Shown: positions 42,216-50,123 of the stretch, piece after piece
Layout: each line of letters starts with the position of its first letter
Position numbering within the stretch: position 1 is the first letter of the stretch
Source of the DNA: Bradyrhizobium sp. CCBAU 53421
GTDB taxonomy: Bacteria; Pseudomonadota; Alphaproteobacteria; Rhizobiales; Xanthobacteraceae
Assembly (NCBI RefSeq): GCF_015291625.1
Contig: NZ_CP030047.1
Span: forward strand, 1,364,001-1,428,000
Length of the DNA: 64,000 bases
Direction of reading: 5' to 3'
Notes under the pieces: model-generated
What the model was told of the DNA's origin: nothing
The model's database searches: none
Seen by the model: only the letters and a program-made list of their open reading frames with translations
Program-made: the position numbers and the translations under genes

Positions 42216-42911
42216 ATGTTCAAAACTGTTTTGACGATTTTCCGCGGCAGCGTGGCGGCAGCCGAGGAGGAACTGCAAGATCGGACCGCGCTGGTCGTCC
42301 TCGACCAGCAGATGCGCGATGCCGCCGCCGCGGTCGACCGCTCGAAGCGGACCCTGGCGCTCGCCATTGCCGGCGACGCGCAGGAGGGCCGGCGGCTCGA
42401 GGCGACCAATGCCCGGATCGCCGATCTCGAGGTGCGCGCGTCGGCCGCGCTCGACGGCGGCCGGGAGGACCTCGCTCGCGAAGCCGCCCAGGCGATCGCC
42501 AATCTCGAGGCCGAACGCGACGCCGCAATGACCGCGCGTACGCTGTTCGCCACCGAGATCACCCGGCTGAAGCGCCACGTCGCCAATGCCGAGGCGCGCA
42601 TCGCCGAGCTCGATCGCGGCCGGCGCCTCGCCCGTGCCTCGGAAGCCGTGCGTTCGCTGCGCCGGAGCGGCATCGAGGCGGCGCGGCCCTACGAAACGAC
42701 GCTGCCGGAAGCCGAAGCGACGCTGAAGCGGCTGCGCGAGCGGCAGATGGAAGCCCAGGCGGCCGATGACGCGCTGTTCGAGATCGACACCGCCTCGGGA
42801 CCGGTCGTCATCGCCGAGAAGCTCGCCGAGCAGGGCTTTGGCCCGCGCATGAAGTCGACGGCCGACGATGTGCTGGCGCGGCTGAAAGCCAGGCGCGCGC
42901 CCGCAGCCTGA
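42216..42911 (+). CDS. pspA: PspA/IM30-family phage-shock-like protein
   Basis: 231 aa, the normal PspA length. Starts 'MFKTVLTIFRGSVAAAEEEL', in the position of the PspA amphipathic membrane-binding helix, then a long coiled coil of Arg/Ala/Glu (~residues 25-180, 'DQQMRDAAAAVDRSKRTLAL', 'ARLIADLEVRAS'-type heptads). PspA proteins form ESCRT-III-like assemblies that protect the inner membrane. ATG 42216 preceded by AGGGAGC. It is regulated by TetR here rather than PspF, and followed by a YiaA gene 55 bases on. Confidence 0.85.
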   Translation: MFKTVLTIFRGSVAAAEEELQDRTALVVLDQQMRDAAAAVDRSKRTLALAIAGDAQEGRRLEATNARIADLEVRASAALDGGREDLAREAAQAIANLEAERDAAMTARTLFATEITRLKRHVANAEARIAELDRGRRLARASEAVRSLRRSGIEAARPYETTLPEAEATLKRLRERQMEAQAADDALFEIDTASGPVVIAEKLAEQGFGPRMKSTADDVLARLKARRAPAA

Positions 42912-42966
42912 ACCTCAAGCCTGCAACTGAACCGTCATCAAACCAATCATCATCAAGGAGACGACC

Positions 42967-43242
42967 ATGAACCAGACGATCCAACCCCACAGCGGCAGCT
43001 GGGTTGCCTTCACCTACGCGTCCTTCGCAGCTTCCGCCTTCCTCGTCGCCATCGGCGTGTTCTTCCTGCCGATCAGCATCTGGATGCAGGGCTATCTCAC
43101 GATGGGCATCGTGATGCTGGTCCAGACCTGCATCACGCTGACCAAGACGGTGCGCGACAATTACGAGAGCAGCAAGTTCGTCAACCGCATCGAGGATGCC
43201 AAGGCCGAGCGCCTGCTGATGGAAGTCTCCAAGGCGGGGTGA
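42967..43242 (+). CDS. YiaA/YiaB-family inner-membrane protein
   Basis: 91 aa with two transmembrane helices: 'WVAFTYASFAASAFLVAIGVFF' and 'GYLTMGIVMLVQTCITLTKTV', then a short conserved C-terminal tail 'RDNYESSKFVNRIEDAKAERLLMEV'. This is the YiaAB domain (PF05360), reported in comparative work as a partner of PspA in several lineages. RBS AAGGAG 7 bases before ATG. It probably anchors or recruits the PspA-like protein at the membrane under stress; this role is inferred. Confidence 0.9.
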   Translation: MNQTIQPHSGSWVAFTYASFAASAFLVAIGVFFLPISIWMQGYLTMGIVMLVQTCITLTKTVRDNYESSKFVNRIEDAKAERLLMEVSKAG

Positions 43243-43310
43243 GGCGGAGTCAACGGGACGCGGCGGGTGCTTTCACCCGCCGCTTTTGAGACGCTTTGCG
43301 CCGATCGGGT

Positions 43311-43420
43311 CCCGTCATCCTGAGGTGCGAGCCTCTTCGGCGAGCCTCGAAGGATGCACGGCCCGGCCGGTGGCCGTCGACCCTTCGAGGCTCGCTCCGC
43401 TCGCACCTCAGGGTGACGGA
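43311..43420. repeat. Intergenic palindromic repeat (family B)
   Basis: 'CCCGTCATCCTGAGGTGCGA' on the left is answered by 'TCGCACCTCAGGGTGACGG' on the right, with 'CTTCGGCGAGCCTCGAAGGATG' in between. Same family as 49304-49405, 52192-52323, 55066-55115 and 61327-61480. It fills the gap between yiaA and the five-gene cluster, separating the two units. Confidence 0.8.
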
Positions 43421-43503
43421 GAAGGAGCACGCACTTTGCCGCCACGAGCTTCACTTCTCGCAATGACGGCGTGGATGGACCGTAGGCCTCTTACCACCAA
43501 CTT

Positions 43504-43519
43504 GTTCCGTTTCCGGAAC
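43504..43519. promoter_or_regulatory. Inverted repeat upstream of the ThiF-type cluster
   Basis: GTTCCG - TTTC - CGGAAC, a perfect 6-base-arm palindrome 91 bases before the ATG at 43611. No regulator gene is adjacent. Candidate operator or part of the promoter for the five-gene cluster. Confidence 0.35.
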
Positions 43520-43610
43520 GCCTTGTTTACCCTGCGGCGAACAGCGTCAGGTTGCGCTCATGGCTCCTTAACAGGGGTGAGTGCAGAGATCGCGGCCGAG
43601 GGACAGAGAA

Positions 43611-44678
43611 ATGGCGTCCACCGACAATCCACCGCCGGCTTCGCGCGGCAGCAGGAGCCTGGCCAAGAATCTCGGCAAGGCGCGCGCGGCCCTTGACGGC
43701 CTGCGCAGCCATGGCGGCTTCTGGCTGAAGGCGCTGTCACAGCCGACCATCGATCTCACCTTGCGTACCCAGGCCGGCCAGCGCACCCGCATCGTGGAAT
43801 CGCCGGGCCTGTCGCTGCCGAAGGACGAGCTCGACGCGCTGATCGAGCAGCTGCGCATCGTTGCCGCCAAGACGCTGCCCGAGGAGAGCCTGAGCTATGG
43901 CATCTTCTCCGGGGAGCCGGAGCGCCTGTCGCGCGCCGTTGTCACTTTGATCTCCGAGGAAGAGACCGGCCGGCCGATCGCCTTCAACGCGCTATCGGTG
44001 ATGGACGTGCCGCTCGACGGCGAGCCCGCTGAAGTCACCCATCTCGGCCTCGTCATGGTCGATCCCGACGTGCGCGGGCAGGGGCTGTCCTGGGTGCTGT
44101 ACGGCCTCACAGCGCTGGTGCTGTTCGCCCGCGATGGCCTGCGGCCGAAATGGATCTCCAACGTCACCCAGGTGCCGGCGGTGGTCGGCATGGTCAGCGA
44201 CACCTTCTCGGACGTGTTTCCGTCGCCGCTGCCGGGCGCGCGGCAGAGCTTTGCGCATCTGCAGCTCGCGCGCGGCATCATGGCAAAGCATCGCGCGGTG
44301 TTCGGCGTCGGCGAGGAGGCTGGCTTCGACGAGGCTCGCTCGGTCATCACCAATGCCTATACCGGCGGCTCGGATGCGCTGAAGAAGACCTTCGGGATCG
44401 CGCCGAAGCATCGCAACGCCGTCTACAACGATTTTTGCGAGCGCGAGCTGGATTACGGCCGCGGCGACGACGTCTTGCAGATCGGCCGCGTCGATCTGGC
44501 CGGTGCGCGCCGTTATCTGATGAGCGAGGTGCCGTCGGGCTCGCTGCCGGCATTGCTCGCAGCATCCGCGATGCTGGCGCTGCAGCGGCTGGTGCTGCCG
44601 GTGGTCTATTGGATGGACGACACCCGTGCCTTCGGCACCTTGCGGCCGCGCAGGCAGGACAACGGGATCGCGCGATGA
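43611..44678 (+). CDS. GNAT-fold protein, first gene of E1-like cluster
   Basis: 355 aa. Middle part has the acetyl-CoA-binding GNAT motif A: 'VTHLGLVMVDPDVRGQGLSWVLYGLTALVLF' (R-G-Q-G-L type loop), preceded by the strands 'RAVVTLISEEETGRPIAFNALSVMDV'. N-terminal ~75 residues (AKNLGKARAALDGLRSHGGF) and C-terminal ~150 residues, ending in a hydrophobic stretch 'LPALLAASAMLALQRLVLPVVYWMDD', are unlike ordinary GNATs and may be membrane-associated. ATG 43611 has GAGGGACAG ahead; earlier in-frame ATG gives Arg-rich nonsense. Substrate unknown; next gene starts inside its stop. Confidence 0.7.
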   Translation: MASTDNPPPASRGSRSLAKNLGKARAALDGLRSHGGFWLKALSQPTIDLTLRTQAGQRTRIVESPGLSLPKDELDALIEQLRIVAAKTLPEESLSYGIFSGEPERLSRAVVTLISEEETGRPIAFNALSVMDVPLDGEPAEVTHLGLVMVDPDVRGQGLSWVLYGLTALVLFARDGLRPKWISNVTQVPAVVGMVSDTFSDVFPSPLPGARQSFAHLQLARGIMAKHRAVFGVGEEAGFDEARSVITNAYTGGSDALKKTFGIAPKHRNAVYNDFCERELDYGRGDDVLQIGRVDLAGARRYLMSEVPSGSLPALLAASAMLALQRLVLPVVYWMDDTRAFGTLRPRRQDNGIAR

Positions 44679-45550
44679 ATTTCGATTACTACTCCTTCAC
44701 CGGCCGCAACATCGGCTTCATCGATGAACACGAGCAGCAGCTGCTGCGCCAGGCGCGGGTGTTCGTCTGCGGCGTCGGTGGCATGGGCGGCGCCGCCTTC
44801 ATGGCGCTGGCGCGGGCCGGCGTCGGCAAGTTCGTGATCGCCGACATCGATCGCTTCGAGGTCTCCAACCTCAATCGCCAGGTGTTCGCCTTCGCCGATG
44901 AGGTCGGGCGCGAGAAGGCGGCGGTCGCCGCCGAAGCCGCCAAACGCATCAACCCCACCATCGAGGTCGAGGTGCTCGGCGAGAACTGGACCAGTGAGCT
45001 CGCCGGCATTGCCGAACGCTGCCCGGTCATCGTCAACGGCATGGACGATATCGCCGCCGGCGTGCATCTTTACCGGACCGCCAAACGCGCCGATGCGACC
45101 GTGATCGACGCCTACATGTCGCCGCTGCCGTCGGTGATCGTGGTGCGTCCGCACGACCCGCGGCCCGAGCAGCGGCTCGGATTTCCGACGCTGGCCAAGG
45201 ACTGGACCGACATCACCGAGGACGACCGCCGCGCGGCGATGCGTGCCGAGATCGAGCACGTGATGCTGCACTCCTCCTCGCGCAACTATGTCGACCTCGC
45301 GATCGCAGGCGAAGTCGCGGCCGGCCGCCGCAGCCGGATGTCGTTCGCGCCGATGGTGATCTCGACCGGCATGCTTATGGCCTATGAGGCGGTCGCGCTG
45401 ATCCTCGGTCGGACCTCCGGCACCGATTGCCGCGGCTGGTTCCTCAACCCGCATCGGCCGGCGATCGAGAAGCCACGCAATGCGCTGGTGGCCGCCCTGA
45501 TGCGCCCGCTGGTGCGGCGGGCGATCGATCAACTGACGGGCGTCGCATGA
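44675..45550 (+). CDS. E1-like (ThiF/MoeB/HesA superfamily) adenylating enzyme without zinc motif
   Basis: 291 aa. ATP-binding Rossmann motif GVGGMGG at residues 33-39, Asp57/Asp59 in 'VIADIDRFEVSNLNRQVFAF', Arg68-Gln69 and Lys81 ('GREKAAVAAEAAKRINP'), all positioned as in MoeB/ThiF. These enzymes adenylate a C-terminal carboxylate, usually of a ubiquitin-like protein or peptide. Here the two C-x2-C zinc pairs and any Cys in the catalytic crossover region are absent, so thioester transfer looks unlikely and it may adenylate only. ATGA overlap with both neighbours. No ubiquitin-like or JAB gene is adjacent. Confidence 0.88.
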   Translation: MNFDYYSFTGRNIGFIDEHEQQLLRQARVFVCGVGGMGGAAFMALARAGVGKFVIADIDRFEVSNLNRQVFAFADEVGREKAAVAAEAAKRINPTIEVEVLGENWTSELAGIAERCPVIVNGMDDIAAGVHLYRTAKRADATVIDAYMSPLPSVIVVRPHDPRPEQRLGFPTLAKDWTDITEDDRRAAMRAEIEHVMLHSSSRNYVDLAIAGEVAAGRRSRMSFAPMVISTGMLMAYEAVALILGRTSGTDCRGWFLNPHRPAIEKPRNALVAALMRPLVRRAIDQLTGVA

Positions 45551-46746
45551 CCTCCGGGGTGATCGCCGATTCCATCGTCAATCTCTGCGGCGCCATCGGC
45601 GTCGCGGTGGCGATGATGACGTTCTACCGGCGCGATCCCAAAAGCCCTTTGACCCGCCGCCTGCTGCTCGCGCTTGGCGTGATCGCGATCCTGTTCCTCG
45701 ACCGTGGGCTTGCGTGGTGGAGCGGAAGCTTTGTGCTCGATCGCCTCTCGGTGATCCCGGCCGCGCTGATCCCGCTCGGCGCGCTTGTTGTCACCGAAGG
45801 CATCCTGCGGCGGCATGCGCCGCGCGCGGTCAAGATCGCGGCGCTCGCCGGCGGCATCGTGCTCGGCCTCGGCGGCCTGTTCGGACTGCAGCGCTTTGCG
45901 ATGCCCTATGCGGTCGCGCTGGCGCTATTCCAGCTGATTGGTTTCGGCACCTGCGCGCTGCTGCTGGCGGCGCGCGACCGTGCCTCGCTGATGGCCTCGG
46001 AAAACCGCAGCATCGGCCGTATGGCGGTCGGCGCGCTGGTGGTGATCCCGTTCATCCTCACCGATTTCCGCACGCTATTCCCCCACATCCCGGTCCGGCT
46101 CGGCGCGTTGGGTGCGCTGCTGACGGTGACCGTGATGCTGATCGCCGGCGGCGGCGCCGAGACCCGCCGCCATGGGCTGGCGATGATGGCGCTGCGGCTG
46201 ATCTCCTCTGGCCTGCTCGGCCTCGCCGCCGCGTTCATGGCGTCCGATGTCGACGCCGCGCAGATGGTCCGGTTCGTCGCGGTCGCGATCGCCGGCGTGC
46301 TGACCATCGGCCTGATGACCGACGCGCTGCGGGCGCTGTTCGAATCGCAGGAGCCCGGCGTGCTCAATTCGGTCGCTGCGTCGCCGGCGCGGACGCGGGA
46401 GCAGTTGATCGCCGAGCTTGCGCGGCATCCGATCTTCGAGAGCGCGCGGCGTTTTCGCGAAGACGAGCTCGTATCTTACGATCCGCCGCTGCTGCGCGAC
46501 TTCCTGTCGATGAGGCGCGTGCTGCGCCGCTCCGAGGCGCCGTGGGGGCTGGCGCCGACCGACCCCGCCGCCGAGCGCATGGTTTCGCTGATGTCGGCCA
46601 ACAGCGCCTCCCATGTCATCGTGCTCGCGCACGACCCGCTGGACATCATCGTGCTCGCCGTGCCGGTGACCGCGGCCGATCCCGCCACCGAAACCGCGCT
46701 GGCGCTGGTGCGGCGGCTGCTGGCGCTGACCCCGGAGGCCAAATGA
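45547..46746 (+). CDS. Polytopic membrane protein with cytoplasmic C-domain
   Basis: 399 aa. About eight hydrophobic segments in residues 1-255: e.g. 'IVNLCGAIGVAVAMMTFY', 'LLLALGVIAILFLDRGLAWW', 'IPAALIPLGALVVTEGILRR', 'LGALGALLTVTVMLIAGGG' and 'FVAVAIAGVLTIGLMTDALR'. The last ~140 residues are soluble ('EQLIAELARHPIFESARRFREDELVSYDPPLLRDFLSMRRVLRR') and end 'AETALALVRRLLALTPEAK'-like. No transporter or enzyme signature recognised. Likely the membrane anchor or sensor of the cluster. ATG 45547 lies in the ThiF-like gene's stop overlap; the longer upstream frame is not used. Confidence 0.8.
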   Translation: MTSGVIADSIVNLCGAIGVAVAMMTFYRRDPKSPLTRRLLLALGVIAILFLDRGLAWWSGSFVLDRLSVIPAALIPLGALVVTEGILRRHAPRAVKIAALAGGIVLGLGGLFGLQRFAMPYAVALALFQLIGFGTCALLLAARDRASLMASENRSIGRMAVGALVVIPFILTDFRTLFPHIPVRLGALGALLTVTVMLIAGGGAETRRHGLAMMALRLISSGLLGLAAAFMASDVDAAQMVRFVAVAIAGVLTIGLMTDALRALFESQEPGVLNSVAASPARTREQLIAELARHPIFESARRFREDELVSYDPPLLRDFLSMRRVLRRSEAPWGLAPTDPAAERMVSLMSANSASHVIVLAHDPLDIIVLAVPVTAADPATETALALVRRLLALTPEAK

Positions 46747-47864
46747 CGCTTGAGATCCGGGAGGGCGACCGCAGGGCGGCGTTCGACGCCGCACTCAATG
46801 CCTATGGGCGCGACAGCCTCTACGTGCCGCCGCTGTGGAGCGATTTCGACCGGATGTTCGATGCCGCGAAGAACCCGTTCATCACCGAAGGCCACGGCCG
46901 CTATGCGTTATTTTCCGCGCATCGCGACGGCCGCCCGGTCGGCCGCATCGCCGCCTCGATCCACGATGCCTCGAACCGCAAGCACGGCACCCGTCACGGC
47001 GCGTTCGGCTTCTTCGACTGCATCGACGACGTCGAGGTCGCCGATGCGTTGCTGCGCGCCGCCGAGCAGTGGCTGTCCACACGCGGCATGAGCCGCGTCG
47101 CCGGCAATTTCAATCTGACGGCGATGCAGCAGATCGGCGTGATGACCGACGGCTTCGACCATGCGCCGTTCACCGACATGATGTGGTCGCCGCCGCACAT
47201 CGCGCAGCATCTCGAACGCGCCGGCTACACCGCGACCTTCCCGATGACGACGTTCGAGATCGCGCTCGACGGCGGCAAGCCGGAGCAGCTGCTCGGCGAC
47301 AAGCAGCGCGCGGTGCTGGCCGATCCGGATTTCGTATGGCAGCCGATAAAGCGCTCCGCCTTCAAGGTGCGGCTGGAGGATGCGCGGCTTATCCTCAATG
47401 ACGGCTTTGCCGACAATCCGATGTTCGTGCCGCCGACCGCCGCCGAATATCTGTTCCAGGCCGGCGACATGATGTGGATCATCGACAAGCGGATATCGAC
47501 AGTGGTCTATCACCGCGGCCGCCCGGCTGGTGCGATCATCGCGATCCCGGACCTCAACCCGTTGATCAAGGCGATCGGCGGGCGGATCGGACTATCGGCG
47601 CCGTTCAAATTCGTGCAGCACCGCATGCTGAACACGCGCGCGGTGCTGATCTATCAGTCGGTCTGCCGCGACTTGCACAATCGCGGCCTCAACGGCGCCA
47701 TGCTGTACCGCACCGCGCTGGCGCTGCAAGAGGCTGGTTACCGCACGCTCGGCGGCACCTGGATATCAGACATCAACGCTCCGTCGCTGCGCCAGGTCGA
47801 GAAGGCCGGCGCCACGCCGCTGCACCGGCTGCATCTGTTCACCAAGCGGCTGGCCGCGGCATGA
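46743..47864 (+). CDS. Second GNAT-fold protein of the cluster
   Basis: 373 aa. Type of GNAT-like protein with 'YVPPLWSDFDRMFDAAKNPFITEGHGRYALFSAHRDGRPVGRIAASIHDASN', 'GFFDCIDDVEVADALLRAAEQWLSTRGMSRVAGNFNLTAMQQIGVMTDGFDHAPFTDM' in the first half and a second acyltransferase-like half 'YHRGRPAGAIIAIPDLNPLIKAIGG'. The family is found near fatty/polyketide and lipid genes in other genomes and is of unknown substrate. Overlaps the membrane gene by 4 bases and the nitroreductase-like gene by 4 bases. Confidence 0.75.
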   Translation: MTLEIREGDRRAAFDAALNAYGRDSLYVPPLWSDFDRMFDAAKNPFITEGHGRYALFSAHRDGRPVGRIAASIHDASNRKHGTRHGAFGFFDCIDDVEVADALLRAAEQWLSTRGMSRVAGNFNLTAMQQIGVMTDGFDHAPFTDMMWSPPHIAQHLERAGYTATFPMTTFEIALDGGKPEQLLGDKQRAVLADPDFVWQPIKRSAFKVRLEDARLILNDGFADNPMFVPPTAAEYLFQAGDMMWIIDKRISTVVYHRGRPAGAIIAIPDLNPLIKAIGGRIGLSAPFKFVQHRMLNTRAVLIYQSVCRDLHNRGLNGAMLYRTALALQEAGYRTLGGTWISDINAPSLRQVEKAGATPLHRLHLFTKRLAAA

Positions 47865-48856
47865 GCGAGCTGACGCCGGATTTGCTGCACGAGCTGGTCG
47901 CCGAGGCGCGGCTGGCGCCGAGCGTCCACAACATCCAGCCGACCCGCTGGCGCCTGCTCGGCGACGGGCGGCTGGCGCTGGTCGACGACACCACCGTGCG
48001 CGCGCCGGTCGCGGATCCCGCGGGACATGATGTTCTGGTCTCGCACGGTGCGGCGCTGGAGGGCATGAGCCTTGCGCTCAACCGCCGCGGCCTCGCCATC
48101 ACGGCCATGACCACGATTGAGCAGCCGCTGTCGCCGCAATTCGCCGCGCTTTGCAGCTTTGCGATCAGGCAAGGTGTCGCGCCCGATCCGCTGGCCGGCC
48201 ATGTGACGCACCGCATGTCGTGGCGCGGCAGGTTCGAGGCGTCGCCGGACGATGCCGCGCCGCTGGTCCAGCTTGCCGTCGCGCGTGACGATTTGATCTG
48301 CATCGGCGACCGCCGGACGATTGCCGATATCGCCGGCTGGGCCGACCAGGCCGAGTTCTCCTTTGTCCGCGGCGATGACTATCGGGCCGAGCTGCTTGAA
48401 TGGATGCGGCTGGCGCCCAGCCATCCGCACTACCTGCTTGATGGTCTCAATCGCGACGCGCTCGCCATGAGCGCGGTCGAGGCGACCGCCGCCCGCTACG
48501 TGCTCGGCAGCCTGTTCAAGCCGCTCGATCGCCTCGGCCTCGCCGCATCGCTGCTGTCAGACGGCGCCAAGACCGTTTCGGCCGCGGCGATCGTCCTGTT
48601 CTGCCGTCCGGTCGGTGAGGATCCACTCACGACGGGGCGGCATTTCTACCGCGGCTGGCTGGAGATCGATCGCGCCGGTTTCGCGGCCTGTCCGATCTCG
48701 GCGCTGGCCGATCACCCTGACTTCAACGATCGGCTGCGAAAGCTCGGCAGGATTGGTGCCGACCTGCGCCTCGTCAACGTGTTCCGCGTTGGCCGGCCGT
48801 CAAAGCCGCTGAAACCGCGGCATTTCCGGCTGCCGGTCGACCGGCTCATTGTCTGA
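47861..48856 (+). CDS. Nitroreductase-fold (Acg-like) flavoprotein
   Basis: 331 aa. 'ELVAEARLAPSVHNIQPTRWRLLGDGRLALV' is the nitroreductase FMN-binding start (R-x-A-P-S-x-H-N-x-Q-P), 'AALEGMSLALNRRGL', and the last third 'GRIGADLRLVNVFRVGRPS' holds the second FMN-contact region. Length and duplicated layout resemble the Acg/Rv-type divergent nitroreductases rather than the 220-aa NfsB type. Such proteins may store or use FMN in redox modification. Last gene of the five-gene unit. Confidence 0.82.
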   Translation: MSELTPDLLHELVAEARLAPSVHNIQPTRWRLLGDGRLALVDDTTVRAPVADPAGHDVLVSHGAALEGMSLALNRRGLAITAMTTIEQPLSPQFAALCSFAIRQGVAPDPLAGHVTHRMSWRGRFEASPDDAAPLVQLAVARDDLICIGDRRTIADIAGWADQAEFSFVRGDDYRAELLEWMRLAPSHPHYLLDGLNRDALAMSAVEATAARYVLGSLFKPLDRLGLAASLLSDGAKTVSAAAIVLFCRPVGEDPLTTGRHFYRGWLEIDRAGFAACPISALADHPDFNDRLRKLGRIGADLRLVNVFRVGRPSKPLKPRHFRLPVDRLIV

Positions 48857-48926
48857 AAAATAAGCTGCAATCCCCGCTGTCAAAGCTTCACGCGGTCGTG
48901 CTATGACGCGGCCCGCCAGAGCCTTT

Positions 48927-49016
48927 CCGTTCCGATTGAATCGGAACGGGCTCTTGCTTCTAGTTTTGACGCGTTTTCTTCACGCGAACCGGTACCCACT
49001 TCGCTCGAAAACGTTC
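48927..49016. repeat. Intergenic hairpin repeat (TTCCGATTGAATCGGAA type)
   Basis: CCGTTCCGAT-TGA-ATCGGAACGG (48927-48949) is a perfect 10-bp stem, followed by the well-conserved tail 'TTTTGACGCGTTTTCTTCAC', 'CGCGAACCGGTACCCACTTC' and 'GCTCGAAAACG'. This element is a frequent rhizobial intergenic repeat as far as I know. Sits between the five-gene cluster and the zinc-ribbon gene and may end the former's transcript. Confidence 0.75.
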
Positions 49017-49036
49017 TAACCAAACGACCGGTGGAG

Positions 49037-49246
49037 ATGATGTCGAAGCAATCGCTGCGCGAGGAGGCTGAGCGCCTGATCCGCGAGACCATGGAAAAGC
49101 GGAACCTGGTCATCAAGCAGGGCACGACCCGGATCGAGGCGGTCTGCGGCAAATGCGGCGCGCCGAACCGGGTGCAGGCGGAAAAGGGGCAGACCCGTGT
49201 CAAGTTCACCTGCAAGAACTGCGACCACAAGCAGGAAACGCTGTAG
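49037..49246 (+). CDS. Small zinc-ribbon protein
   Basis: 69 aa. 'CGKCGAPNRVQAEKGQTRVKFTCKNCDHKQETL' has two C-x2-C pairs 21 residues apart, a one-domain zinc ribbon, preceded by a charged helix 'REEAERLIRETMEKRNLVIKQGTTRIEAV'. Such proteins bind nucleic acid or serve as partner domains. Two adjacent ATGs (49037, 49040) and an upstream GTG are possible starts; GGTGGAG fits best with 49040 or 49037. Unknown role; follows the repeat by ~20 bases. Confidence 0.75.
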   Translation: MMSKQSLREEAERLIRETMEKRNLVIKQGTTRIEAVCGKCGAPNRVQAEKGQTRVKFTCKNCDHKQETL

Positions 49247-49303
49247 GCGGAGCCGTAGCCTGTAGGGTGGAGCTCGCCAACTCATCCTGCGATTCTGCAT
49301 GTC

Positions 49304-49405
49304 CCGTCATCCTGAGGAGCGCGTAGCGCGTCTCGAAGGATCGACGGCCACCAGCCGGGCCGTTCATCCTTCGAGACGCCGCTTCGCGGCTCCTCAGGAT
49401 GACGG
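49304..49405. repeat. Intergenic palindromic repeat (family B)
   Basis: 'CCGTCATCCTGAGGAGCGCG' and its mirror 'GCGGCTCCTCAGGATGACGG' flank 'TCGAAGGATCGACGGCC' and 'GGGCCGTTCATCCTTCGAGA'. A nearly perfect 100-base palindrome, convergent to the zinc-ribbon gene and the DUF2478 gene. Confidence 0.85.
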
Positions 49406-49457
49406 TGATAGTGCGGAGAACGGATTGGCCGAGCGCTAACCCATCCTACGAAGCCCC

Positions 49458-50033
49458 TTACTTGAGCACTTCGCACACCGTGGTGTGATCCGGCGCGATC
49501 CGGGCCGCGGTTCGCAGCGAGACGTTGCGCCACCAGGCGTCCAGCGCGTGGCGGTCGCAGGCGAGCTTCACGCTCATGCCGCCGGCGAACTTGATCCAGT
49601 CGGCAAAGCTCGCGCGTGACACCGCGATCACGACGGGAATATCGGCGTCGAGCGCCCGCTCGATCAGGAAGCCAAGGCCCTTGCCGTCGCGTTCCCGCTT
49701 GCCGAAGCGGTTGACGATGACGAGATCGGCGCCGCCAGCGAGCGCGTCGACGACGCGGACGCCGGCGTCCCGCAGCCGCGACAGATCGAGCTTGCAGCCG
49801 GTTGCACCAGAACTTGTAGTACTTGGAGCCGGCGGCTGCGCCAGCAGCAGCGTCTCGCCGCTGTGCACCAGCACCGCCGACAGGCTGGAGTCAGCGCATT
49901 GGCCTGATTGCACCATGCCGACCACGCGTGTGCCGCGCGCCTTCAGGCCGTCGGCGAAGTCGCGCAGGATCGTGTCGGGATCGTCGTTGTCGTCATGGAC
50001 CAGGGCAGCAAGGTCGCATTGGGCGTCGAACAT
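49458..50033 (-). CDS. DUF2478 protein (THEP1-like, molybdenum-linked)
   Basis: 191 aa of the DUF2478 family, often annotated near molybdenum ABC transporters and nitrogenase genes. Visible family segments: 'DLAALVHDDNDDPDTILRDFADGLKARGTRVVGMVQ', 'DALAGGADLVIVNRFGKRERDGKGLGFLIERALDADIPVVIAVSR' and 'FAGGMSVKLACDRHALDAWW'. No Walker A loop is visible, so NTPase activity is not shown. ATG 50033; upstream frame (to 50114) is Arg/Pro-rich and lies outside. It follows the aldehyde dehydrogenase on the same strand by 90 bases and may share its Mo-box-like promoter. Confidence 0.75.
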   Translation of the reverse strand: MFDAQCDLAALVHDDNDDPDTILRDFADGLKARGTRVVGMVQSGQCADSSLSAVLVHSGETLLLAQPPAPSTTSSGATGCKLDLSRLRDAGVRVVDALAGGADLVIVNRFGKRERDGKGLGFLIERALDADIPVVIAVSRASFADWIKFAGGMSVKLACDRHALDAWWRNVSLRTAARIAPDHTTVCEVLK

Positions 50034-50123
50034 GATGGGCTCTGTTCGTTGTGGAGGAGGGAAGCGGCCGCGGCGCCAAGGGGCGCCAAGGGTGCCAAGG
50101 CGTCGCGGCCGCATGTTGCCGGA

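Noticed and set aside
43286..43696. Plus-strand frame over a repeat running into the first gene of the five-gene cluster, considered as a peptide substrate gene
   Set aside because: Most of it is palindromic repeat and the rest overlaps the GNAT-like gene out of frame; no ribosome-binding site; not a credible precursor peptide.
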